NCBI GenBank assembly: GCA_016758965.1
Contig: JAEPRB010000031.1
Location: forward strand, 62,001 to 126,000
From: Circinella minor
Taxonomy: Eukaryota; Mucoromycota; Mucoromycetes; Mucorales; Lichtheimiaceae
Length of the DNA stretch: 64,000 nucleotides
Direction of reading: 5' to 3'
Shown: positions 12,464 through 25,566 of the stretch, one piece after another
Position numbering within the stretch: position 1 is the first letter of the stretch
How the letters are laid out: every line of letters starts with the position of its first letter
The notes under the pieces: generated by a model
Told to the model about the DNA's origin: nothing
What the model saw: the letters and a program-made list of their open reading frames with translations, nothing else
Database searches by the model: none
Translations under genes and position numbers: made by a program

Positions 12464-13939
12464 CTACATTACGAATACACCAAATGGTGCACCCCCATTA
12501 CCCATACGAGGCAATCCACGAACATTGTTCCTTTCACCAATTGCACCAAGAGGTTCATAGAGATTCGTTGTTGGAGGCTGTTGTCCGTAGCGCATGTTTT
12601 GCTGTTGTTGATGTTGGTGAGAATTATGATAAGGGTGATGATAATGATGATTATGATTATGACGCTGGAACAATTCTTCGTGTTTTGAGGGGGTGGTAAC
12701 CATGGCACGCTCGGCAAAATATGGATCATACATGGCGTGACCACGAGGAGTAGATGGTTCGGATTGAATGAATGCTTCGTTTGTGAAGCGTGATTGGGTT
12801 GGCATAGGGATATTTAATGATTCTGGACGAGCTTTCGATTCATGCCATGATCGATGTTTTCCTTCCCATGGAGATTGATTAGTCCATAATGACCCTTCCT
12901 TGCGAATACCGTCGATATGGTGATCATTCTTATCCCACCCTTGCCAACCACCAGTCCAGCTACGCATGAATTCAAGGAATCGAGCTTTTTCTTCTTCTGT
13001 AATAACTGATGTAGAAACTGATTCCATGTGATGATGATTATGTTGATGATGAATTTGTTGAGATTGAATATGATGATGATGATGATGCTGTTGATGATGA
13101 TGATGATTATTATGAAGTTCTTCCTTATCTTCAGAAGATTGAGATTCGTCAGTGACGGACTGAGAAGAACATGGAGTGGACTTGATATCGTCATCCGAAG
13201 CAACACTTGATGCATTTGATGATAATTCACAAGAAGAAGCAGAAGATGAAGAGACGGATGACAATAACATGTCTGTGACCATGGGCTGAACTGTTGGTGA
13301 CACGGACGATACACGAATACTCTTTACGGAAGAAGCAGCGGATCGACTTGCAGCAACTGAAGAAGCAGCAGAGCGAAGATCATTCCACAAAAGGCGCTGT
13401 TGCTGTTGCTGCTGCTTCAAATCCGAACCTGTTGATTTAGGTCTAGCAGTTGGAGAGGTACGTTTCTTATTTTCAACCTTGGGTACCAATGCTTTAAGTC
13501 GTTCAATTTCTTGTTGATAATCCACCAAATTGTTCATACCAGCAAAAGGATCATCTGTACCATTACCTTCCGCTGACGATGGAACAGCACCACCAGCACC
13601 AGGAGAAATGACCTTTCTCTTGACGATACTTGGGTCATTCCATACTGATCGTTTCTTCTTGCCTTCTTCACCTGGTGTAGACAAGCTCGGGAAATTTTCG
13701 TCGGTTATTGTAGAAGTAGGACTGGTTGGACGAGAGTTGGATTCGTGGCTAGTTTTGGCCATCCAACGTGGAGCAAATGTATAAGATGAAGGTGACGGAG
13801 TTGGGAGTTTTTTGTTGATGGAGGTAGAAGTGGAGATGTTGGATAAGCGCGTACCAGTCGTGCTGATTTGTTTGGTCTGTTTACCTGGCAATTGATTGCT
13901 GGTAAAAACTTGATTTGTGAGTTCTGAGGCTTGTGCCAT
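12464..13939 (-). CDS. low-complexity protein of unknown function (491 aa)
   Basis: A single uninterrupted frame of 491 codons with ATG at 13939. I do not recognise a family. The N-terminal third contains a basic patch (KKKRSVWNDPSIVKRK) and a short motif TDENFPSLST, resembling the FPxL-type linear motifs found in some RNA-regulatory proteins. The middle has a Gln run, Ser-rich stretches and acidic Ser clusters, then a His-rich block of roughly 40 residues. A more ordered segment follows (EEEKARFLEFMRSWTGGWQG), probably one helix, and then Trp-containing repeats (GSLWTNQSPWEG). The C-terminus is His/Gln-rich and ends in GAPFGVFVM. Codon use is balanced and the frame is long despite repeats, supporting a real gene. 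No signal peptide or membrane segment is seen. Confidence 0.75.
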   Translation of the reverse strand: MAQASELTNQVFTSNQLPGKQTKQISTTGTRLSNISTSTSINKKLPTPSPSSYTFAPRWMAKTSHESNSRPTSPTSTITDENFPSLSTPGEEGKKKRSVWNDPSIVKRKVISPGAGGAVPSSAEGNGTDDPFAGMNNLVDYQQEIERLKALVPKVENKKRTSPTARPKSTGSDLKQQQQQQRLLWNDLRSAASSVAASRSAASSVKSIRVSSVSPTVQPMVTDMLLSSVSSSSASSCELSSNASSVASDDDIKSTPCSSQSVTDESQSSEDKEELHNNHHHHQQHHHHHHIQSQQIHHQHNHHHMESVSTSVITEEEKARFLEFMRSWTGGWQGWDKNDHHIDGIRKEGSLWTNQSPWEGKHRSWHESKARPESLNIPMPTQSRFTNEAFIQSEPSTPRGHAMYDPYFAERAMVTTPSKHEELFQRHNHNHHYHHPYHNSHQHQQQQNMRYGQQPPTTNLYEPLGAIGERNNVRGLPRMGNGGAPFGVFVM

Positions 13940-16900
13940 AGTTAATAAAAATTATTTGGTATGTTGAAATATATAAAATGGAGAGAAATAATAAAAGGCT
14001 TTTTTTTTTGTATGTGTTTGTATGTGTATATGTAAGAGGAAAAGTACGTGTTTGTATGTGTTTGTATATATGGAGTATTGTGCGTATGTGTTTATGTGTA
14101 TTTTTTATAAAAAGAGAATATTTATGCTGATATAGAAATAAAATAAAGAGAAAGTTTTACAAAGATATGTTCGAGGATAATGTGGAAATGTGTTTCGATA
14201 AAATGTGTCTAAATGGCAAAATAATAAAGTGTAAAGGTCGTTTTAAAATGTTTATAAGTTGAGAGTGTAAGTTTTGAAAGTATGTGTGTATGAAAGTGTT
14301 TTGTGTGCGTGTGTGTGTGTTTAATGGTGTAGTAAGTAAGTAGAGAAAAAAAAACAGAAAAGATGTGTGAATGAAATTATATACAGCCGTAAAGCGGTTT
14401 TTTTTGGGAGGTAAGGGTTAGGAGATAAAAAAAAAAGTAAAGTATTATATGAGAAGAGGGGATGAACAATAAAGACAAATCAATAAACTAAATGGCAGAT
14501 ATAATGGACAATGGGTTATATAAATGATGTTGCTGGTAAGGGTTGATTAGGTTACGAAAACATTGTCAAGGTGGAAAAGCGCAAACCGACAACCGCAACC
14601 GCAGCAAATACACGACGAAGGGGTATAAGCCACCCATTTGTTTACTGGTGCGGATGGTTTCGGTTCTTGCGGAAAGAACTTGTGAGTCACTTACCCGCGT
14701 CTCTTCCTTTTTTTTCTTTTTTTTTCTGTGCGTGGGTCTAAATCAAATCGAATATTTCCCACAAACCAACAAATCTATTTTTGTAACCATGGAGATCGGT
14801 TTTTTCATTGTCTTTTTTTTACCTTTGACTTTATTACTTGACAGTTTTAATATTTTCAATGTTGTTTACCTTATTAAGTTTAAGTACTATTCTTTTTGGT
14901 TTCTAAGTAATTGTTTGTTATTTATCTTTTATACAACATCAACAAAATAAATAATCGAAAAACTATTAAAATAAGAAACATCCAAATGGCTAAAAAAAAA
15001 AAAAGGGTGAGAAATTTACGATTTTAATCCATCCGAAATTGTTATACTTTTCCTTTCCTCGGAATCCCCTTTATTGGAAATTTTCCTTCACCCTCCCCAA
15101 TCATAAACACTCTCTCAACCTTCTATATTCATCTTGAAAATCAGTATTATTCGCTAATATTTATGCGTTATCATTGAACATTATTGTTTTTTACGTATGT
15201 AAACGTGACGTTATTATACTATTATTTAATATTAAACAAATCTTTTGTGTATGAGATAATACGTCATATATTTTAAGGAGAAACAGGGGGAGTGAGCGAG
15301 TAATAATGATTTAACTTATATATCGCAAAAGAGTCTTGCATATATAATAAAACGAAAGACAATACAAATATTATAATCTCTCCTTATTTCTATGCATATT
15401 TTTACATAACGATGAAGAATGAAGAAACCAATAACATATATAAAATAAAGAAAACTGCCAGAGATTTTCCAATTCTATAACCTATAAGCGAGAAACGTGT
15501 AGAATAGCAATATTTTTCAAAGTGCCATATGTTAATTGATTTGTACCAAGAAACGTAAACACCTCCCACTCCCATAGTGGATTACTGCAACAAACGTTAA
15601 TGTGCATATACTCACTATTTTTAACAAACTATATTATTCCAACGTTTTGCAACGAATTTACTAACCTCCCCATGAATGTACAGATCATTTCATTACTTGA
15701 AAAGTGAATAGGTTTGACACTAGTAATATTATTCCATACCAAAAAGAAGCTATGATAGTCAAGAAAATCTAGTTTATTTTACTTTGATAGTACGTACACA
15801 ATAAAAACGCTGTACATCATGGCTATATCAGAAGGGAAAAAAACTCATTCATAAAGTACGCACATCTCATATTTACAATTTTCAAAAAATATTTTACTTT
15901 GAACAATTCTATAAAAAAAAACAAATCAAAAGATAAATATTATGTATGAACGCAAGAAATAATATGGTAAAAATTAGTTATAAATGATTATGTTGTCGTG
16001 TTATGGATAAAGGTAGACTAAGCCAAGCCGTCATTATAGTAACTTTAACAGCTACGCGACGTTCAAAAAATTCAGATGACATAATAACGTAAAAAAAAAA
16101 GGGCCAGGAGTACGTACTCTAAAGAAAGACGAAGAAATAAATGAAATAGTAGAGCCACGGTGTCATAATGTAGAATATGTACAGTTGGAACAGCATGCAT
16201 ATCAACCAATGAATGTCTCATCAATTATCTAAACACACCATTATCAATGGCTTCGCTGATTTTTTTCTTCAAAAATATATCTATTTATATATAGATAGCT
16301 AGGTACGTAGACCTGCTTTTATCCGGATAATTTGGGAAAAGTTACCACTATTTCTATTGCTATTGCTATAGCCCTTATATTAAATCTTTGGACACCCCAA
16401 AAACATACTATATTAGATAATAATTTCAATTTTTACGGACACCCCACTTTTATATTTTTTCAAAGGTACATAAGAATCTGATATAACTACGTCGTATCCC
16501 AATCCAGCCATTTATATACTATATATACAGTTATTATCGTTATATAACTTAAAAATGTTCATGAAACTTATATTAGCAGTTTAACTTTTTATAAATAACG
16601 TTCAATATTTCTTATCTTTTCTCACTATATCGTTATGTACACTGTACGTAGTCCACATGAAGACAAGACAAACAAGGAATAGTGTATACTTTCAATACGT
16701 AGTATATATGACTGGTCAAATAATCGCTATTGGTGTTGTTAACGCTGGTACTATAGTTTACATGGTCTACGTAAGAACTTGTTTGACAACTTTTTATTTG
16801 TGGGATGTCCGTACCAATTCCCATTATCTTTTGGGTAAAATAAGTTAACATCCTTGATTTTTTTTTCTTACATACGTATAATATAAACAGCTACAAAATA

Positions 16901-17338
16901 AGAAAAGACTAATCTACGATACACAATGGTAATTCCTGTCAAAAATTGACTTTGTTGAATCTAGTAGGCATTTGAAATTATATAGAACCATACATTGACT
17001 AAATTAAAAATAAATTATGTATATAAATGTAATATGTAATGGTGATGAGTATAAAATTATATTATTAATAGTTATGTAATAGAAATTGTTTATTTAGTTG
17101 TATGATGTACAAAAAGATGATATTAATATATCGTGTCATGCGTATGTATATATATAAGAACCAGTAGAAAAAGGTAACATGATTATATTAATAAAAGATA
17201 GTGTAAAATATTGTTTTGGTATTTGTTATTTACAAAAAGAAATGTTGTGCAAAATTGTAATGATGGTATATATAGAAAAGATGAAGAGTGAATAGATATG
17301 CTCAAGGGGAGGGGAAATTAATAATAATAGAAATGAGA
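13940..17338. other. intergenic, 3.4 kb, AT-rich
   Basis: No gene could be supported. The part next to 13939 is GT-rich on the plus strand and probably the leader or promoter of the low-complexity gene. An ORF at 14543-14950 is hydrophobic Phe-rich sequence with no family resemblance. A candidate MITE lies at 16414-16829. TACGTA palindromes are frequent from about 15.7 kb on. Confidence 0.45.
16414..16829. mobile_element. candidate MITE-like element with degenerate terminal inverted repeats
   Basis: The left end 16428-16447 (AATTTTTACGGACACCCCAC) and the reverse complement of 16800-16819 (AATTGGTACGGACATCCCAC) match at 17 of 20 positions. The match continues outward as AGATAAT on both sides with a 3-nt length difference. 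A second direct copy of GGACACCCCA lies at 16390-16399. The interior codes for no transposase. Ends of this kind resemble Tc1/mariner-type termini, but a target-site duplication could not be fixed, so the boundaries are approximate. Confidence 0.35.
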
Positions 17339-18473
17339 TTATGAATATTGACGTTTAGAACATTTTCGTGAACAATCAACACACTTAATACGCAGAGGTT
17401 TTTGAGAAACTGATTGAAACTTTGAAGTTGTTGTTGTTGTTGTAGTAGTAGCCCCTGGTGCACGTAATACAAAATAGCCACGACTTTTCCCTAAAATATC
17501 CTTTTCCCTTTCCATCATGGCGTCATATAATGATCGAGCATTCACCCAAACACTTGGATATTCACCACGAGCAACGTCCATAATAAGCACCATGTTTTCA
17601 GCTTTATTGAAGCCACCAATAGGACTGAAATGACCACCACGTTGATCAATTTGACCAAGATGAGAACGAGAATAACTAGCAATCATGATTTGAGTGGATG
17701 AGTTGTTGTTGGCTGTAATGGATTCGAGATCGTTAAGGAAATCCTTATATGTTACAGTTGTAGCTCGTCGAACTTGGAGATCGCAATGAGATTGTGCGAG
17801 ACATGTAAATTCATCAAACGACATGCCTTTAGTGCGAACTTCTTCTTTACTCGAACAAGTTTCTAATAATTCATCTATTATTATGAGAGAAAAAGTACAA
17901 ATTAAAGTTAGAAAGTTATTCTTTTTGAAAATAATTTTATCTCAAATAAAACAATTGCTGTAGTTAACTTACTTGAATACCAGCGCCAATTTCCTTTCCA
18001 AATTCGTTGAGGATCAATTTCTAAGGCATTAAGGGCCATAGCCACTGTAAAAAAATAAAGTAGTAATATATTAGCATTTACTCTTTTTATGGAAATAAAA
18101 AGATAAAAAAAAACTTACAAGAGCTGACACCACCAAACATTGCAGATGATTGTGTTGAAAAATTTCCCATCAGATTGAAAAAACTCTCTGCGTGACCTTG
18201 GTCCATGGCACCTCGAAATAATCGCTTGCCTTCAGGAGATGTGAAATTGACAGGTTTCACGGCTTTACGAGAAAATGCATTATCGGACAATGGGGGTATC
18301 ATTGTTGCATAAAAAGGATCGGATGTTTTTGATGAAGGTGTAATAGCTGTTCTAGTAGTAGCCATTGTTGCAGCTCGATGATAAAGAGAAGGAACTATTG
18401 GTAATTTTGCTCCAGAAGTTGGATGAGTAATGACATTGTGACAAGCAATTTTTAGACGGTTGGAGAAGCTCAT
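17339..18473 (-). CDS. phytochelatin synthase homologue lacking the catalytic cysteine
   Basis: Phytochelatin synthase (a papain-like gamma-glutamylcysteine dipeptidyl transpeptidase) makes phytochelatins from glutathione for heavy-metal tolerance. Three exons, 320 aa: 18473-18119, 18044-17973, 17874-17339. Family landmarks are clear: FTSPEGKRLFRGAM, FFNLMGNFSTQS, LNALEIDPQRIWKGNWRW, GGHFSPIGGF and VLIMDVARGEYPSVWV. In the family the motif after TQS reads xxxxCG; here it reads SAMFGGVSS, so residue 114, where the nucleophilic Cys belongs, is Gly (GGT at 18134-18132). The partner His224 and Asp242 are present with the 18-residue spacing of AtPCS1 His162/Asp180. The N-terminus (about 50 residues, basic, with no acidic residue) looks like a possible mitochondrial presequence. 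The C-tail is Cys-rich (KCVDCSRKC). It is either a pseudoenzyme or a base error; a mutated pseudogene seems less likely because frame and splice sites are intact. Confidence 0.88.
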
Positions 18474-18855
18474 GATGGAAAGTGTTGAATAGTTTAAAGG
18501 TGTATGTTGTGTTGAAAAAAAAAAGTCGTTTTTGTTTGTTCCTGCAGCGGGAGGTGGAACTCTTTTTATATGGTTTTTTAACCAGTTGATCTGATTCGTT
18601 TACGGACTTTTATCTGATTGATTTCACTCAAATCTGATTAAACGTGGTGAATTTTTTTTGAAATCGATATCTGATAAACTGGGCAGCACAGACAAAATAT
18701 TAACCCCCCCCAAGTTTCTTTGCTCCCCCCGCCTTTCTATAATAATAGTACCTTTCCTTTCGGGGTACTTCGGTCAACCATAATTTAAATGTTAGCATAT
18801 CTGATCCATTTCCAAAACACAATAACAACTAATTATAATATCACATTCACACTAA

Positions 18856-18888
<33 letters not shown>

Positions 18889-21800
18889 AAAATTAAAAAA
18901 TACTAATATAGATCTAGGATAATCAGATCATCAATAATAATAGCCTTTCGTCCAACCCCCCCCTTATTCATTGCATTCTACTTTCTTTTACATTATTTGT
19001 CAAGATTAATAATACGTCACAAAGTCATTGTCATCCATGCTTTTATTAATTATTAACAAAAAATAAATTCAATAATAGTACTCTATGTAATACTTTTTAT
19101 ACATATATCGAAACAAGCATTTTAATTTTTTTTTTCTATAAAAATACAAAATTTCACAATTGAACCCCGTGCTTTAATTTTCTGGAGTAAAATAACTACT
19201 TTGTGTACCGTTGTACTTCAAAAGAAGTATCTTGGTTAACACATCCCTCCCTCCCCTATTTCTCTACCAGTAATCCTTCCTGTTTTGTCCCCCCCCCAAT
19301 CAAAAAGAAATTATTTCGAGAGTTGTTCGATCAGTTTATCTTCCTGATAGGATCTCTTACTTCAGTTTTACTGATAGTTCATCTTCAAACCTTTTTTATT
19401 ACCCCTTCTGGGATGAACCACCAAAAAATTTATTTATTTATTTCTAAACACAAACCACAGCCACACTGCGACGTAGATAAGTACGGTACGTAATAATAAT
19501 AATAAAAAAAGGAAATTTGTTATTCTTTCACCCCTCCAGAGTCATATACAAGAACACCAGCTATGATCATTTGTGGATACTTCATCATTTTGTTTATTTG
19601 TTCGAAGATTATTCTTGTTCATACATAGATAACTTTTTTTTTTAAAAATTTAAACATTATACTACGTAGCATTAAGAAATGTCTTATCATGATCCTAGTA
19701 AATAAAACAATACGACATCTTTTTTTTTCTTTCAATATCAGCGATATACGTAATAGTGGAAATATCTTGATAGTTATCATGTTTATCAATAGTTCTATAA
19801 TTACTACGTACTAGGAGGTTTCATTTAGCTGATAAGGACTCTTTGTATAATAAAGAAAGATAATAATCAATCTGACTCAGTGAAGTGGGGAATGAATTGG
19901 GCTTTATTTTAGTCGTCTGCTAATAAAAAAAAAAAGTAGTGATGTATCGATGTATCACTGTCTATAACTGATGAACAAAAACTAAAAAAAAAATCGGATA
20001 AACACATGGTTATGATAATAAGAAGAAAAAAAGCTTATTGGTTGAGTTTATTCTTTCTTTTTTTTTTTTTTTTTTAAGTATCTGAAGCGCCTTCTTTTGA
20101 GAATAAAAAATCCGATTACGTATAAACAATGTCATAGAAAATGACATTTACTACAAGTGAATAATAGGGGAAAGGTGACGTGTATTTTTTTTTCTTATGA
20201 TATCTGATATACTTTTCCTATCTAATAGATTAATATATAGTGTCGAACTCCACTGGAAGATTCTATGGTTAGAAATAAAACTACGTTTTTAACTTTTAAT
20301 AATTTATCAAATAACACACATGAGTATTATTATTTTTTCCATATCTATTGTTTTGTTATATAACTGAAAGTGATTTTCATTATAAGCGACAAGCATGTCA
20401 AAACATAACAGTATTTTGTGAATCGGAATACGTAGATATTTACAAAATAAAAAAATGATAAATGAATGTTGGTGTTTTGACTGAAAAAAAAAATTAGTAG
20501 GGGAAAAGTCAAAACTAGTGGAAAGAGAAGGAAGCTATATAGCATATAGTATTGTGATGAGAAAAACAAACAGTTATGGAAAGAATTATTTAAAGAGTTC
20601 ATTATGTACGTATCCAGTGCAACATTCTGTTTTACGTACCAGAAGAATAAACTTGTCTACTTAGCTTATTTTTTGAAGTACCAAGCGATAGAGATTTCTT
20701 TAAAGTGGAAGTGACAACAAAATATAATATTGATATCAAGTGAAATGCTATATTATCAGTAGTAAGCTCGACATACAGCAAAAAGTGATTGTAGTTATAT
20801 CAAAACAAGCTTGAGCGTTTAATAGTCTCGGAGGTCGATGGGGGTAATATGTAAGAGATTTTATTAAACTACAATACCATTATTAAGGATCAGTCTTCTT
20901 ATTTTGATGATATAATAGATATTTTAAATTCAATATTTTATATATGCAGAAAATAATAGTTACTCATAACCAATATACTTTTTTTAATAAAATCATGAAA
21001 AGTTTTGCTAGTTACGTACTGTAATCAAACAAATGTGTAGGTATTATATTAATGACATCTAAAACTATTGTAGGTTACTAGGGTGGATCAACCAATGGTG
21101 ATATTTTTAACTAAAAATAATAATAATCTACCCATGTCGTCTATATGATACCCATTTATTGATACGTAGAAATATTAATGAGCATGAAATCAGCGAAAGA
21201 CTAAAATAAATTACTTGGACCAAACGATTTTATTGAAAGGACGAAAGTTTTAATGGTCAACACAAAAAACATGGTATTGTTGTGTCTTTCTCTCTCATCT
21301 ACGTAACTATTTTAAAATAAAAATGATGTTTTACTCGCGCTACTCAACAATAGGCTCCATTTACAATCAAATTATACACTTCTTGACAAATAATCGTTAT
21401 TATTTTTATAAAATAGAAAGTTTCCTCTCCATGGTTGTTACCGATTATGTAGTTACTTCATATTTGCAAAAAAAAAAAAAAAAAAAATAGATGAATTTTG
21501 ACTTGACTGAAAAACTTCCCAAAAGTTCAAAAAAGCACTATCAATCAAAAGCAAAAAAAAAAAAAATAGTTCAACAAACTAATAAAGTGTAAATAATTAA
21601 ATAAAGAGTTCATGCTTGATCAAGTTACTAGGGGGTGGGTTATCATTATTTTGAAATATAATAATTGTATTTTGGGATGAGAAGCATAAATGTGCGGGAT
21701 TATTAAATGACCGACAACCGAATCGGGAAACAAGGAAGACCTTCAAATTAGTGCCGCTTTGATTTTTGCTAATCCCTCCTTTTTCCAAGGTATGTAATGC

Positions 21801-22056
21801 TGACGGTGGTGGTAGCGTTAGATGAAATGAAAGGAAAAAAGAGTGAAGAATGGAAGAGACACTATGGATGGATGTATAGATGTATAGATAGATTGATGGA
21901 TGAATATTATTATTTTTTTTGGATGGATTATTTTTTATGAAGGGGGGGGGACCAAATACAGTACTCTTTTTTTTTTTTTTAATGGAGAGTACCTTCTCCG
22001 AGATCGAGATCATGTTTAATTGAATTTTTTCTTTTCAACTTTTGTAGTCGTGAGCT
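18474..22056. other. divergent intergenic region, 3.6 kb
   Basis: This separates the phytochelatin synthase homologue (-) from RPL17 (+). No gene is supported. It holds a CA repeat (18858-18886), poly(A)/poly(T) tracts and many TACGTA palindromes. Short ORFs at 19203-19493, 20345-20602 and 21597-22013 have no recognisable features. A pyrimidine stretch ending TTTGTAG at 22041-22047, ten bases before the RPL17 ATG, could be a 5'-UTR intron acceptor. Confidence 0.45.
18858..18886. repeat. (CA)n microsatellite
   Basis: A CA dinucleotide run of about 29 nt in the promoter-side region of the phytochelatin synthase homologue. Confidence 0.95.
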
Positions 22057-23042
22057 ATGGTTCGTTACGCTGCAACTCCGGCCAACCCTGCTAAGGGTAA
22101 GTGTTCATCGTTGAAATGCGAATTATACATCTTTAAATTATGGGGAAAGGGGGGTTATGAAAAGAAGAGGAGGGGAAAAAGGATAATTGAATTAATTTGA
22201 TTTTAATTTTATTTTATATAATAGCTGCCAAGTCCCGAGGTTCTTATCTTCGTGTTCACGTACGTTCATTTGACGATAATACAACTCTACATATTACACA
22301 AAATAATTGGATATAAAAAAAATAAAAAAGAACAACCATTCAACAATTTTTATTTTTGGAATGTTTGATTAATTAAATGGATTCTAACGAAACGTATTAC
22401 CTTTTTTTATTATTATTATTTAACTAACAGTTCAAAAATACCCATGAAGTCGCTGTCGCTATTCAGGGTTTGAAGTTGAGCAAGGCTTACAGCTACTTGC
22501 AAAATGTTACTGAACACAAGCAAGTCATTCCTTTCCGTCACTTCAACGGTGGTGTTGGTCGTACTGCCCAAGCCAAGGAATTCAAGGCCACTCAAGGTCG
22601 TTGGCCCGTCAAGTCGGTCAAGTTTATTACTGACCTTTTGAAGAACGCTGAATCTAACGCTGAAGCCAAGGGCTTGAACGTTGAGGAACTTTACATTTCC
22701 AGCATCATTGTCAACCAAGCTCCCAAGCACCGTCGTCGTACCTACCGTGCTCACGGTAGAATGTAAGTCTTTTTTTTTTAATTAATTTAGATTATGCATT
22801 ATGTAGAATTGGAGGGAAAGAGATTATATAAAAAAGGAAGAGTGTCTCTTAATAGATTATTAATCATAATATATTATTATTATTATTATTATTATTATAG
22901 CAACCCTTTCATGACCTCGCCTTCCCACATTGAAGTCATCCTCACTGAAAAGGAAGAAACTGTTGCCAAGGCTGCTGAAAACAAGGTTGTTCGTTTGAAC
23001 AAGCGTCAATTGGCCCGCAACGCTCGTCTTGCTCGTGCTTAA
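22057..23042 (+). CDS. RPL17: 60S ribosomal protein L17 (uL22)
   Basis: Large-subunit ribosomal protein uL22, which lines the peptide exit tunnel. Four exons, 182 aa: 22057-22096, 22225-22259, 22431-22762, 22901-23042, in phase (549 nt with stop). The protein starts [19 protein letters not shown] and contains [14 protein letters not shown], the [22 protein letters not shown] block, the [11 protein letters not shown] motif and the tunnel-loop region [18 protein letters not shown]. It ends in a basic tail ([12 protein letters not shown]). Length and all family blocks are normal. Codon use is strongly biased, as in RPL16 and eEF1B. The first intron falls after 13 codons; the intron interrupting codon I of GRINP ends in an ATT repeat. 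Confidence 0.97.
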
Positions 23043-24213
23043 ACGAAATCAAAATTAGCTCATAACCATGGCGTATTTGGGATTTCTATTTTTTTTTAAT
23101 TAAAAAAAAAATAAATCAAACAACACAAAAAAAAAAAAAAGAACTGGATGAATTTTTGCATGATTTTTTCTTTTTTTTTGTTTTTGGATATATTAAAAAA
23201 AAAGGGGCAGAGTGAGGGGATATATTGTATTTCTGTATTCGATCTAGCTGTATTGATGTCTTCTTTTTTTTTTTTACAAAAAAAATTTATGGAAAGATCA
23301 ACAGTTGAATTTGTTTGTTACAGGTACAAAAAGTTAGTAAATCTTAGTTGATAATGTTTTCAGGAATGACAAGCATTAAATGAAATTTGTTTTGCATGCG
23401 ATACTAAAATAACCTTGAGTAAAAGAAAAAAGATGCACACCCTTTCCTTATTCAGACGCCAAAAAGAATGATATATTTTAAACTTCTTTTGAAACACTAG
23501 ATGTTCATATTTATAGAGATAACGCAATTGCTTTTCATTTAAACAAAAACGTCATAGTATTGCCTAATTATTAGATCATCACTATGATACAATGACTTAT
23601 TGCAGCACACTGTTAATGTTTTACTTGTTGATTACTTATTTCAGGATGACATGCTAATAGAATAGCATAACGAATATTGAACTTTGGACAAATTACTATG
23701 TTAATTGTTTGGAGTTACAAACAAAGCAAGCTCGCTAAAGCAAATAAATATGAATAACATTGATTGTTCGTTAGGATATCAAATAGGGGATCACGTCCAA
23801 GAAGTCTTGATTATCTTTCATGATACGTATTTAAGATATTATGTAATGGCTTTACGGAAAATAGATAAAATAGATAGTGTTGTATAGTACGTAGATTTAG
23901 ATTAAAAAGAGCGATTATTATTATTATTATATGTAGTTTCCTAGTAATGAAATAAGAAATATAAAGAGTGAAAAAAAAAGTACAGCTGTTTTGTGTATAT
24001 GTGACCATGTACTAGACAACAACAACACTTAAAAAGATTATTGAAGAGGGAGTAGGGGGGGAGGGGTTTAAGATATATAAAAAAAATGCTAATTATTTGA
24101 GTTAATAAAAGATAAAAAAAAAAAAAATTAAAAGAGAAGACTGATTACAAGATAATAGGGTATTAAGTCAATAAAGGTACTTCAACCTATTCAATCTTTT
24201 TCTTCAGATTTGT
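23043..24213. other. convergent intergenic region
   Basis: The 3' space between RPL17 (+) and the Thr/Glu/Pro-rich gene (-). It holds only short AT-rich ORFs (23148-23351, 23705-23887, 23811-24008) without recognisable features and A/T homopolymers. Confidence 0.5.
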
Positions 24214-25502
24214 TTAAGCAGTTGCTTGAACAGTAGGTGTTGTTGTACTGGCAGCAGCGGGGTGAATTGGTTCATCTTGAACAAGAGGAGGGACATCAGT
24301 TTTAGTTTCTTCCTTCTTGAAAGTTTCGGTGGGTGCCGTGTCATCAGCTATATTAAATGGATCAGATAAGTAAAAAAAAAAAATTACGAGATAATGGGAA
24401 GATGATACCAATTATTATTATGAATATTAATTACTTACCTTTCTTTTTATTGGCAGGGAATGAACTAAGAAGTTTTGTCAAACGACGACCAAGTTGAGTA
24501 GCAGGTTTCTTTTCAGTAGAAGATCCTTGTGTTTGTTCTGTTGTTTCTACTGCTGCTGGTGCATCGTTAGGTGTAGTTTCTATTGAAAGAGTCAAAAGAT
24601 AATGGGGGTTTGAATAATGTAAAAGTATATAATATATATTTATGATGATATGTTTGTTGTTGTGTGATCCATCTACTCTCATACACACATACAATAACAG
24701 TATATCTCATTTCGCCACTCCCCCCCCCCCACTTTCCTCTTAAATCTCCCACACAACTTGGCTGACTTATTATGAGTTACACTATAGTGCATGAAGATAA
24801 AAAAACCTATCTGATTTTTTTTTCTTCATATAAAATACACTTTTCCTTATTGGTTCAAAACAAGGCCAACCAAGTTCTCCTTCTCCCGTTTTTTTTTTCT
24901 TGTCAAAATCTTTTCAACAACATAATAAAAAGAAAAAAAAAAGTTACCTGTGGTAGCAGCAGTAGTTTCAGTAGTAGGAGCAGAAGCTTCAGCACGTTTT
25001 TTATTGAAAAAGTGATTGACTTCAGTTGCTCTACGTTTGAGTTGATCAATCACGGTATCCTTATGAACATCTTTAGGAGCATCTTTAGGAGGAGGTACAG
25101 GTGCGACATCCTCAGTAGAACGTTCACCGGATGCTATTGTATTAGAAAGACAAAAGTTGTATACAAATAATTCGTTAGATCAGTTAATATTCGTTTTTTT
25201 TTTAACGTTTGGTAAAAAAAATAAACTAATAAAATTATTATATACCTTCTGGAACAGGTGGTTCATCAGCAGGTTTAGTTTCTTCTTCTTTAGCAGTAGG
25301 ACTCTAATAGAATAGATTATTGTTTTATTATGTGTGCATACATATCACATTTGATTTAAGGTAAAAAAAAATGATTCTCTTTCTTTTAGTCTCTCTCTCC
25401 CCCCCCACGATTTTATAAAAAAAACCAACAACAACAAACTTGAATGAAATAAAGCTTGTGTATATTAGTTTACTCATATCCCTTTTTCTTGTCAAACCAA
25501 AC

Positions 25503-25566
<64 letters not shown>

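Noticed and set aside
12814..13314. 166-aa minus ORF in the low-complexity gene
   Set aside because: An alternative frame of a repeat-rich coding region; Ile/His runs reflect ATC/CAT repeats.
22416..22754. 112-aa ORF antisense to RPL17 exon 3
   Set aside because: A shadow of a highly codon-biased ribosomal protein exon.
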